12,182 nt of DNA from contig CALLQQ010000077.1 in assembly GCA_938014915.1 (NCBI GenBank), forward strand, positions 1 to 12,182, given 5' to 3'. The notes beneath the pieces were generated by a model, which saw nothing but the letters and a program-made list of their open reading frames with translations, ran no database searches and was not told where the DNA came from. The number at the start of each line of letters is the position of its first letter. Position 1 is the stretch's first letter. This document shows positions 6,634 through 12,182 of the stretch, piece by piece. The position numbers were made by a program, and so were the translations under genes. The stretch comes from an uncultured Clostridia bacterium (GTDB lineage: Bacteria; Bacillota; Clostridia; Oscillospirales; Ruminococcaceae).

Positions 6634-6662
6634 CTTGTCCGTTTTGTACTAAAACTTGTCCG
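6634..6662. promoter_or_regulatory. CTTGTCCG direct repeats, 21 bp apart (candidate AraC sites)
   Basis: CTTGTCCG occurs at 6634-6641 and again at 6655-6662. The 21-bp period puts both copies on the same face of the helix, as for AraC-family half-sites. The first copy overlaps the ribosome site of the AraC gene, so binding here could also limit its own expression. Assignment to the local AraC protein is inference. Confidence 0.45.
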
Positions 6663-6685
6663 AATGCGTGTAGAAACAACGCATT
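6663..6685. repeat. Inverted repeat AATGCGT-N9-ACGCATT
   Basis: Perfect 7-bp arms at 6663-6669 and 6679-6685 flank a 9-bp spacer. It abuts the CTTGTCCG pair and lies in the predicted 5' leader of the AraC mRNA, so it may be an operator or a small RNA hairpin. Confidence 0.4.
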
Positions 6686-6696
6686 AATTGTGCTAA

Positions 6697-6708
6697 ACTA
6701 TTAATAGT
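6697..6708. promoter_or_regulatory. 12-bp perfect palindrome ACTATTAATAGT
   Basis: This palindrome overlaps the predicted -10 box and start of the AraC promoter and sits just upstream of the GH43 -35 box. It may be an operator serving both promoters. AT-rich palindromes also arise by chance, so confidence is modest. Confidence 0.3.
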
Positions 6709-6734
6709 ATAGTATTTAAATAAAGGATAGTCAA
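6706..6734 (-). promoter_or_regulatory. Promoter of the AraC gene
   Basis: On the minus strand TTGACT (6729-6734) and TATACT (6706-6711), each 5/6 to consensus, are separated by 17 bp. The predicted start is near 6699, giving a leader of about 78 nt. It occupies the same DNA as the divergent GH43 promoter. Confidence 0.6.
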
Positions 6735-6743
6735 TGCTATAAT
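6715..6743 (+). promoter_or_regulatory. Extended -10 promoter of the GH43-GH5 operon
   Basis: TGCTATAAT (6735-6743) is an extended -10 box with a weak -35 (TTTAAA, 6715-6720) 17 bp upstream. A weak -35 fits a promoter that needs an activator. A 9-bp direct repeat TCAATGCTA occurs at 6731-6739 (over the -10) and 6755-6763 (just before the ribosome site AAGGAGG), 24 bp apart. Confidence 0.6.
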
Positions 6744-6779
6744 AGAGTAAGTATTCAATGCTAATAAGGAGGAATTTAT

Positions 6780-8096
6780 ATGTCTAATCCGTTTTTGCCT
6801 AAGTGGGAATATGTTCCCGATGGTGAGCCGAGGGTTTTCGGCGATCGTGTATATATATACGGTTCGCACGATACCGCAGGTTCAACCGACTTCTGCGATT
6901 ATAAGCTAAAAGTGTGGTCGGCATCTATTCACGATTTAGAGAATTGGACTTGTCACGGTGTGTCATTCCGCACTAGAGCGGACGAAAATGGTCCTGCCGA
7001 TACCGACTGGACTAACAATAAACTTTTTGCGCCCGACGTTGTTGAAAAGGACGGTAAATATTATCTTTTTGCGTATATAATCGGTGCGAAAGGTTGCGTC
7101 GCCGTAAGTGATAAACCTGAGGGTCCCTTTGAACTGATAGGACCATACGAATACACAATTTCTGATGAAGTCTGTTGCAATGGGTGGTTCATTGATCCCG
7201 GTGTTCTTGTCGATACCGACGGCAAAGTATATATCTACTGCGGATTTGAGCGTTCATTCATGGCGCAAATTAATCCGGATAAAATGAATGAAGTGCTTGA
7301 TGGCACTCTTATCGAACACATTATACCAGTTGAGGAGCCGTATTCGTTCTTTGAAGCTTGTTCACCGAGAAAAATCGGCGACACTTATTATATGATATAT
7401 TCACCTAAAAAGGGCAACCGCCTAGATTATCTAACGAGTAAATCGCCGACGGGTCCATTCGAATATCGTGGCACTATCGTCGACAATGGTGTCGACTATC
7501 CTGCTGGCAATAATCACGGATCGATATGCAAAATTGGCGACCAGTGGTATGTATTTTACCACCGTATGACGAATAGCACGTTAATGTCAAGACGTGCCTG
7601 TGTAGAAAAGATTGAAATTCTTGAAGATGGCACAATCCCCCAAGTCGAAATGACTTCGCTCGGCTTTAGGGATTCGCTGAATCCATACGAAATTACCCCG
7701 GCTGAAATCGCCTGTGTTCTGACGGGCGGCTGCTATGTATCGGAAAAGAACACATTTAAACGTGTAATTCGCAGCATTACATTCAATAATGTAATCGGCT
7801 ATAAGTACTTCGATTTTGGTGAAGATTATGCAAGCAAATACATGACTTTTTCTGCTAATGTCATTGGTAAGGGCTATTATACTAGCTTTAGCATTCGTGT
7901 TGATAGTCCAGATGGCGAGGAAATCGGAGTATGTAAAGTCGGACTAGATGACGGAGTTTACTCATGCAAAGTTAAGAGCCTAACGGGTAGGCATGCGATA
8001 TACTTTGTAGTTGAGGAGCAGGGCGACGACTGGGCAAGAGGATCGCTTGCGGGTAGAGAACTATTCGAACTATCCGAATTCGTATTTATGAAATAG
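6780..8096 (+). CDS. Glycoside hydrolase family 43 enzyme, cytoplasmic
   Basis: The 438-aa protein is a GH43 enzyme, a family that includes beta-xylosidases, alpha-L-arabinofuranosidases and related enzymes. The five-bladed propeller spans about 1-300. Likely catalytic residues are D139 (FIDPG, transition-state modulator) and E192 (FFEACSP, general acid); H246 (NNHGS) matches the conserved blade-five histidine. The N-terminal motif is PDGEPRVFGDRVYIYGSHD (13-31), where the general base aspartate of most GH43 enzymes (ADP) seems to be in PDGEP, as D14 or E16. The C-terminal 115 residues (about 320-436) look like a beta-sandwich, possibly CBM6-like. There is no signal peptide, so it acts on imported oligosaccharides. 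The start follows AAGGAGG with a 7-nt gap. It heads an operon with the GH5 gene 10 bp downstream. The exact sugar specificity is not predictable here. Confidence 0.88.
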   Translation: MSNPFLPKWEYVPDGEPRVFGDRVYIYGSHDTAGSTDFCDYKLKVWSASIHDLENWTCHGVSFRTRADENGPADTDWTNNKLFAPDVVEKDGKYYLFAYIIGAKGCVAVSDKPEGPFELIGPYEYTISDEVCCNGWFIDPGVLVDTDGKVYIYCGFERSFMAQINPDKMNEVLDGTLIEHIIPVEEPYSFFEACSPRKIGDTYYMIYSPKKGNRLDYLTSKSPTGPFEYRGTIVDNGVDYPAGNNHGSICKIGDQWYVFYHRMTNSTLMSRRACVEKIEILEDGTIPQVEMTSLGFRDSLNPYEITPAEIACVLTGGCYVSEKNTFKRVIRSITFNNVIGYKYFDFGEDYASKYMTFSANVIGKGYYTSFSIRVDSPDGEEIGVCKVGLDDGVYSCKVKSLTGRHAIYFVVEEQGDDWARGSLAGRELFELSEFVFMK

Positions 8097-8106
8097 TGAG
8101 GTAGAC

Positions 8107-9246
8107 ATGAAGAAAATTAGTGCTTTAATTTTAGTTGGTATTTTAATTGTTACAACTGGTTGTAATCTGCTGGGCGGTGATTCGAAAAAGATAAAATCCG
8201 AGATGCGTGACATTACAACTATGGAAGTAACACGGGAGATGGGCGTCGGAATAAATTTAGGCAATACGTTTGAGGCGGTTGCAGGATTTAGCTCTGACGA
8301 TCCAAGTGAATATGAAGTATCGTGGGGTAGCCCGATTATAACAAAGGAATTGATTGAGGGCTATGCCGATGAGGGATTCGGCGTGTTAAGGATTCCCGTA
8401 GCATGGTCGAATATGATGGAAGATGATTACACCATTGGCGCCGCCTATATGAAACGTGTTAAGGAAGTTGTCGAATGGACACTCCAATCGGGAATGTATG
8501 CAATATTGAACATTCATTGGGACGGCGGCTGGTGGGAGAAGTTCCCCACTAAGACTGAAGAATGTATGTATCGCTATGAGCGGTTCTGGACACAGATCAG
8601 TGATGAATTCAAAGACTATAACGACTATCTTATGTTTGAATCGCTCAACGAAGAGGCGGGCTGGGAAGAAATGTGGAATAGATATAGCGGTGAGGGGGAC
8701 AAGGCGGCGTCATACGATTTAGTCAACGAAATTAATCAGAAATTCGTTGACATAGTGCGGGCATCGGGCGGCAAAAATGGCGAGCGTCACCTATTGATAG
8801 CAGGATATAATACCGATTTTGTCCTAACGAGTGATGAGATGTTCAAGATGCCGCAAGATGAAATTAATCGGTGCGCAGTGTCGGTGCATTACTACATTCC
8901 ACCTACATTTTGCATATTGGAGAAAGATGCCTCATGGGGGAAGGCTAGAACGGATTGGGGTAGCGAAAGGGACTTCGACGAGCTGAATATGTATTTTGAT
9001 ATGGTTGAGGAGAGGTTCATTGATAATGGTGTACCCGTGATTATCGGCGAATACGGAGTGAGTACGACTAATAAAACAGATGAGGTAATCAGGCTCTATA
9101 TGGCATCGGTGACCGATGCGGCCTATTCAAGGCAGATGTGCCCAGTTGTTTGGGATATTACCGACGTATTCTACGATAGGACAACATTTAAAATGAAAGA
9201 TCAAGAATTACTAGCACAGATAATGGCGGTTAAGGAGAAAGAATAA
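8107..9246 (+). CDS. GH5 endoglycanase lipoprotein
   Basis: The 379-aa protein begins with a lipoprotein signal and a lipobox VTTGC, with the lipid-modified cysteine at C19, so the enzyme should be anchored to the outer face of the membrane. The GH5 barrel (about 45-375) retains the conserved family residues: R95 (LRIPVAW), H137 (NIHWDGGWW), N181 and acid/base E182 (ESLNEE), H261 (VHYY), nucleophile E315 (IIGEYG) and W349 (PVVWD). The opening GVGINLGNTFEA and the following WGSP fit the endoglucanase/xyloglucanase branch (GH5_4-like), but subfamily and substrate are inference. It likely cuts beta-glucans or similar polymers outside the cell, while the GH43 partner acts inside. Its ribosome site (GAGGT) is only 4 nt from the ATG and overlaps the end of the preceding gene region, consistent with co-translation. 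A terminator follows. Confidence 0.9.
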   Translation: MKKISALILVGILIVTTGCNLLGGDSKKIKSEMRDITTMEVTREMGVGINLGNTFEAVAGFSSDDPSEYEVSWGSPIITKELIEGYADEGFGVLRIPVAWSNMMEDDYTIGAAYMKRVKEVVEWTLQSGMYAILNIHWDGGWWEKFPTKTEECMYRYERFWTQISDEFKDYNDYLMFESLNEEAGWEEMWNRYSGEGDKAASYDLVNEINQKFVDIVRASGGKNGERHLLIAGYNTDFVLTSDEMFKMPQDEINRCAVSVHYYIPPTFCILEKDASWGKARTDWGSERDFDELNMYFDMVEERFIDNGVPVIIGEYGVSTTNKTDEVIRLYMASVTDAAYSRQMCPVVWDITDVFYDRTTFKMKDQELLAQIMAVKEKE

Positions 9247-9293
9247 ACTCTCATACCCTCCCAATTTGGGCTAACTTAAATTGAAAGATAAGC

Positions 9294-9325
9294 AAAAGGC
9301 TATCCGATAACACGGATAGCCTTTT
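9294..9325 (+). terminator. Intrinsic terminator of the GH43-GH5 operon
   Basis: A perfect 13-bp stem (9294-9306 with 9313-9325, core GGCTATCCG) has a 6-nt loop and ends in CTTTT. It lies 47 bp after the GH5 stop. Confidence 0.88.
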
Positions 9326-9364
9326 ACATTTATAGGCGGAGGAAGTAAATTTAAATAGATGTAC

Positions 9365-9393
9365 TTTTAAAAAGGCATTAGTTATGATATAAT
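9365..9393 (+). promoter_or_regulatory. Extended -10 promoter of the flippase operon
   Basis: TGATATAAT (9385-9393) is an extended -10 box; the -35 (TTTTAA, 9365-9370, 17-bp spacer) is poor. The predicted start near 9400 gives a short leader of about 27 nt with GAAAGGCGAG as the ribosome site. Confidence 0.55.
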
Positions 9394-9426
9394 AGAACGG
9401 ATAGAATTCAATGAAAGGCGAGATGT

Positions 9427-10848
9427 ATGAATAAATATAAGAAGCTGATTGTAAATACAATAACTTTCGCCCTTGGTACCTTTGGCTCTAAGCTGATGGT
9501 ATTCTTGCTTATACCAATTTATACGGGAGTCCTTGCACCTGCCGAGTTAGGGACTGCCGATAATATAATTCAATCCGCCTATCTGCTGATTCCGTTAGCG
9601 GGACTTTCGATAAATGAGGCGGTGCTCCGCTTCGCCCTTGACAGGGATAGCAATAAAGCAGATGTATTTTCAACCGGGCTGATAGTCAACTTCATCGGGC
9701 TATCATTGTTACTATGTGTTTTCCCGTTACTGCTTTTTGTGCGGATAATCGCCGATCATTTAGTGCTATTATATGTGTACGTATTCATCGGAACATTCAA
9801 GGCAATAGCGTCGAACTTCATTAGAGGCATGGGTTATGTCAAGCTATTCGCATTCGATGGCATAATGAACACTGCACTAATGTCCTTTTTCACGATATTC
9901 TTCCTACTTGTTTTAAATAGCGGAATTGATGGGTATATTTCTGCGATAATCCTAGCCGATTGCATATCGATACTTTTCCTATTTAAGATAGCCGATTTAG
10001 GCAAGTATGTAAAATGGCGAAGAATTGACAAGACACTGAGCAGGGCAATGGTAGCATATTCAATACCGATGATACCGACAGCGATTATGTGGTGGATAAC
10101 CAATGCATCTGATCGATTTATGATAACATATATGAAAGGCGAGGCGGCGAATGGTCTATATAATACGGCATCGAAATTGCCGTATATAATCACTATCCTA
10201 GCTGGACTGTTTTCGCAAGCATGGCAAATTTCAGCAGTGGCGGAGGAGGAGAGCGCCTCACGCAATAGATTCTATGAGCGGGTATTTGATTTCTATCAGA
10301 CGTTGATTTTCGTCGGATCGGCTGGCTTACTGCTATTTATTAAGCCGCTCATGAAGATTCTACTACGGGGGAATTTCAACTACTTCGATGGATATATATA
10401 TGCTCCATTCCTTATAATGTCGACGGTGTTTTCCGCATTTGTTAGCTTTTTCGGTAGTATTTATGTAACACAGAAGAAATCAAACCGTGCCCTTGTCACG
10501 ATGTCGATAGGTGGTATCCTCAACGTATTGCTAAACTTTTGTTTCATTCCAATCCTAGGGCCGATGGGTGCGGCGCTTGCAACATTCATTAGCTATGCGG
10601 TCGTATTCCCGATTCGTGTCATTGATACGAGGAAGTATGTAAAATTCAGAATAAGCTGGGGGAAGATCCTTATAAATACGGGAACATTACTAGCGATGTC
10701 ATTAATTATAATAATCGGGCCACGGTTCATGTGGGCATATCTAGCGATATTATTTATAATAGCTATAATTACAAATGCCAAAGTTGGACTAAGGGCATTA
10801 TTTACATTGATAGACGGATTCAAGAAGAAAAGGATAGGTCAAGAGTAG
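9427..10848 (+). CDS. Wzx/MATE-like polysaccharide flippase
   Basis: The 473-aa, highly hydrophobic protein is a polysaccharide flippase of the MOP superfamily (Polysacc_synt). About 14 membrane segments can be seen, beginning near 10-30, 45-62, 82-108, 112-128, 145-163 and 168-186. The family opening (NTITFALGTFGSKLMVFLLIPIYTGVL, 10-36) and the second-half hallmark IPMIPTAIMWWITNASDRFMI (213-233) are present; GAALATFISYAVVFPIR (381-397) ends the conserved part. Such proteins turn undecaprenyl-linked oligosaccharides across the membrane for capsule, wall glycan or teichoic acid assembly. It has its own promoter and is followed at 18 bp by another gene. There are no glycosyltransferases or polymerase genes around it, which is unusual, so its lipid-linked substrate must be made elsewhere. 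MurJ-like lipid II flipping is a less likely alternative. Confidence 0.88.
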   Translation: MNKYKKLIVNTITFALGTFGSKLMVFLLIPIYTGVLAPAELGTADNIIQSAYLLIPLAGLSINEAVLRFALDRDSNKADVFSTGLIVNFIGLSLLLCVFPLLLFVRIIADHLVLLYVYVFIGTFKAIASNFIRGMGYVKLFAFDGIMNTALMSFFTIFFLLVLNSGIDGYISAIILADCISILFLFKIADLGKYVKWRRIDKTLSRAMVAYSIPMIPTAIMWWITNASDRFMITYMKGEAANGLYNTASKLPYIITILAGLFSQAWQISAVAEEESASRNRFYERVFDFYQTLIFVGSAGLLLFIKPLMKILLRGNFNYFDGYIYAPFLIMSTVFSAFVSFFGSIYVTQKKSNRALVTMSIGGILNVLLNFCFIPILGPMGAALATFISYAVVFPIRVIDTRKYVKFRISWGKILINTGTLLAMSLIIIIGPRFMWAYLAILFIIAIITNAKVGLRALFTLIDGFKKKRIGQE

Positions 10849-10866
10849 AATTGACGAGGTGTTAAG

Positions 10867-12090
10867 ATGGCGAATGAAATAAATTTTGTCAATGACGTGA
10901 CTAACACAATTTATAAGACGCAATTTCCGCAGGCTATAATTAAGTTTGCGGAGTTCGATTTATCTTTTTTTATGGGGCAGGCAATAGAATTCGGCGAAAA
11001 GGCGAGCGAATCGGGCAAGTATCCGCTAAAAGAATCCTATATTATTCGTGATCTATTAAAAAAGGCGCACCCCTATATAGCGGCGAATTTAAGCGGGAAG
11101 TACGATAAAATTGTCGTCGATTGCATAATCGAAAATATTTGCAGAACTCAGGAAATCACCGAATCATCATTATGGAACAAACATATCAGTCCAAAGACTG
11201 AATTCGATAAGATGATTTTTACACGTCTATCCGAATATAAATGCAACCGTGCCGCCAATGAATGGCTGGATATAGTGCGATTACAAGAATACACCAGGAA
11301 CAAGCTGAATTTTATATTCCAGGGGACAAAGAACATTGACGATGCGCATATCAAGAAAAATTATTTTGACCTAACTTTCTCTGTAATAGCCCGTGAACGT
11401 GGCTGTTCTGATAAGGATCTAGGTAAAATTTCATCTTATAATAAGAGCCTACTGCCGAATTCCGTGTTCATGATTAGCAGAATGTCGAAGGAGATTTATA
11501 AGAGCATCAATACAGAACTTGAAGATGCTAAATTGCTAAAAACACCGAAATTCCCCGTAGATAGGCTGCACGACCAAATTTCAATGGATATTTATAGCTA
11601 TATGAGAAGATTATCGCCGCCGATCGATACTGAACTAGGCTGGATCCGCAGTATGTTCGGCGAAATTGAAGATACAATCTATAAGCCGGCAGGATTTAAA
11701 CCGCTCCTAGATTTAGAATTCGATAAAATCCTATCAAATAATATACTGCTCAAGTCCTGCGCACGTTGTGAACGATATTACGAATCCAGCATAAATTATG
11801 ACGGTGAATTCTGCGATATTATAGGCGCCGACGGCAAAACCTGCCGTGAACATTCCTCCGACAATGAAGAACCAATCCCGAAAGAATTAGATAAACGTTG
11901 TGAAGAAATACATTCCCTAGTAAAGAGGAATATAGGCAAACAAATCGACGAGCACGAATTCAAAGAATGGGAACAATACCTAAACTCCATGAAAACCAAC
12001 ATAGAAAAGAATTATGCAACACCCGACGAATTGGAGAAATTCCTGGAGTATACACAGCGCATGTATTCTCAAATCACGGACCAAGAATAA
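10867..12090 (+). CDS. Unknown protein with C-terminal cysteine cluster (possibly DUF6076-like)
   Basis: I do not firmly recognise this 407-aa protein. It has no signal peptide or membrane segment and is rich in charged residues and predicted helix, so it should be cytoplasmic. A probable zinc-binding cluster lies at 298-329: C298-x2-C301, then C316, C326 and H329 (CARCERYY, EFCD, TCREH). A helical tail rich in Glu and Lys follows (about 340-405), with an R-N-x-G-K-x-I-x-x-x-x-F-x-x-W pattern at 354-368. This layout resembles the uncharacterised DUF6076 group of Firmicutes, recalled without a search. The start follows GAGGTG with a 6-nt gap. The 18-bp distance from the flippase gene suggests one transcript, but a functional link is not evident. 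A nucleic-acid-binding or regulatory role is only a guess from the metal cluster. Confidence 0.7.
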   Translation: MANEINFVNDVTNTIYKTQFPQAIIKFAEFDLSFFMGQAIEFGEKASESGKYPLKESYIIRDLLKKAHPYIAANLSGKYDKIVVDCIIENICRTQEITESSLWNKHISPKTEFDKMIFTRLSEYKCNRAANEWLDIVRLQEYTRNKLNFIFQGTKNIDDAHIKKNYFDLTFSVIARERGCSDKDLGKISSYNKSLLPNSVFMISRMSKEIYKSINTELEDAKLLKTPKFPVDRLHDQISMDIYSYMRRLSPPIDTELGWIRSMFGEIEDTIYKPAGFKPLLDLEFDKILSNNILLKSCARCERYYESSINYDGEFCDIIGADGKTCREHSSDNEEPIPKELDKRCEEIHSLVKRNIGKQIDEHEFKEWEQYLNSMKTNIEKNYATPDELEKFLEYTQRMYSQITDQE

Positions 12091-12171
12091 ACACTGCTCT
12101 TTCTGCGTCTTTTTCAGTTCGCGGTGCATCCGCACAGCTTCACTTCAAATCCTTGAAAAGCAGTGTTTATT
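12086..12171. repeat. 86-bp inverted-repeat structure overlapping the last stop codon
   Basis: AATAAACACTGCT (12086-12098) is perfectly complementary to AGCAGTGTTTATT (12159-12171). The stem can grow by four more pairs (TTTC 12100-12103 with GAAA 12155-12158) past a one-base bulge. The 60-nt interior has its own small hairpins: GCGG-TGCAT-CCGC at 12121-12133 and TTCAA-ATCC-TTGAA at 12144-12157, the latter competing with the stem extension. The TAA of the preceding gene (12088-12090) lies in the left arm. No U-run follows, so it is not a textbook terminator. It could be a miniature repeat element, a structured RNA or a long terminator; the window ends 11 bp later. Confidence 0.55.
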
Positions 12172-12182
12172 ATGTAGATGCT

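Noticed and set aside
9834..10265. A 143-codon minus-strand ORF inside the flippase gene.
   Set aside because: It lies wholly antisense to a strongly recognisable membrane protein gene and has no recognisable domain or start signal.
1..12182. CRISPR arrays, insertion sequences and riboswitches.
   Set aside because: No regularly spaced repeat-spacer pattern, transposase fragment or recognisable riboswitch core was seen; the only tandem repeats are coding.

Overview
The window looks like a chromosomal segment from a low-GC Gram-positive anaerobe, most plausibly a plant-fibre-degrading gut or rumen Clostridium relative of the Lachnospiraceae type. The evidence is indirect: strong purine-rich ribosome binding sites, clear TTGaca/TATAAT-type promoters with 16-17 bp spacers, a lipobox on a GH5 glycanase, and an NPKTG-type sortase signal on a surface protein. 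No ribosomal or other phylogenetic marker apart from one partial tRNA is present, so the taxon is inference.

Layout. (1) 1-111: 3' part of a tRNA-Trp with its terminator. (2) 173-1270: a monocistronic SAM-dependent methyltransferase gene with its own promoter, a translated-looking 18-codon leader and two mutually exclusive hairpins that compete for the sequence able to mask its Shine-Dalgarno; this resembles a translational attenuator. (3) 1420-4205: a two-gene operon encoding a large membrane protein of the bacteriocin-associated (lactococcin 972 group) type and its ABC ATPase, with no recognisable bacteriocin gene beside it. (4) 4226-5657, minus strand: a secreted choice-of-anchor A type surface protein with seven Asp-Pro hexapeptide repeats and a wall-sorting tail, with two palindromes around its promoter. 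(5) 5752-9325: an AraC-family regulator divergent from a GH43-GH5 operon; the two promoters physically overlap and are surrounded by repeats. (6) 9365-12171: a Wzx/MATE-like polysaccharide flippase followed at 18 bp by an unrecognised protein with a cysteine cluster; the stop codon of the latter lies inside one arm of an 86-bp inverted-repeat structure.

How the genes may work together. The GH5 enzyme is predicted to be anchored outside the membrane and to cut a beta-glucan or related plant polysaccharide, while the GH43 enzyme lacks an export signal and would trim imported oligosaccharides. The AraC protein, with a cupin sensor domain, is the obvious candidate regulator. No sugar transporter is in the window. 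The methyltransferase and the ABC pair look like stand-alone stress or antimicrobial-response modules, but their substrates cannot be read from sequence. The flippase-plus-unknown pair stands apart from any glycosyltransferase cluster.
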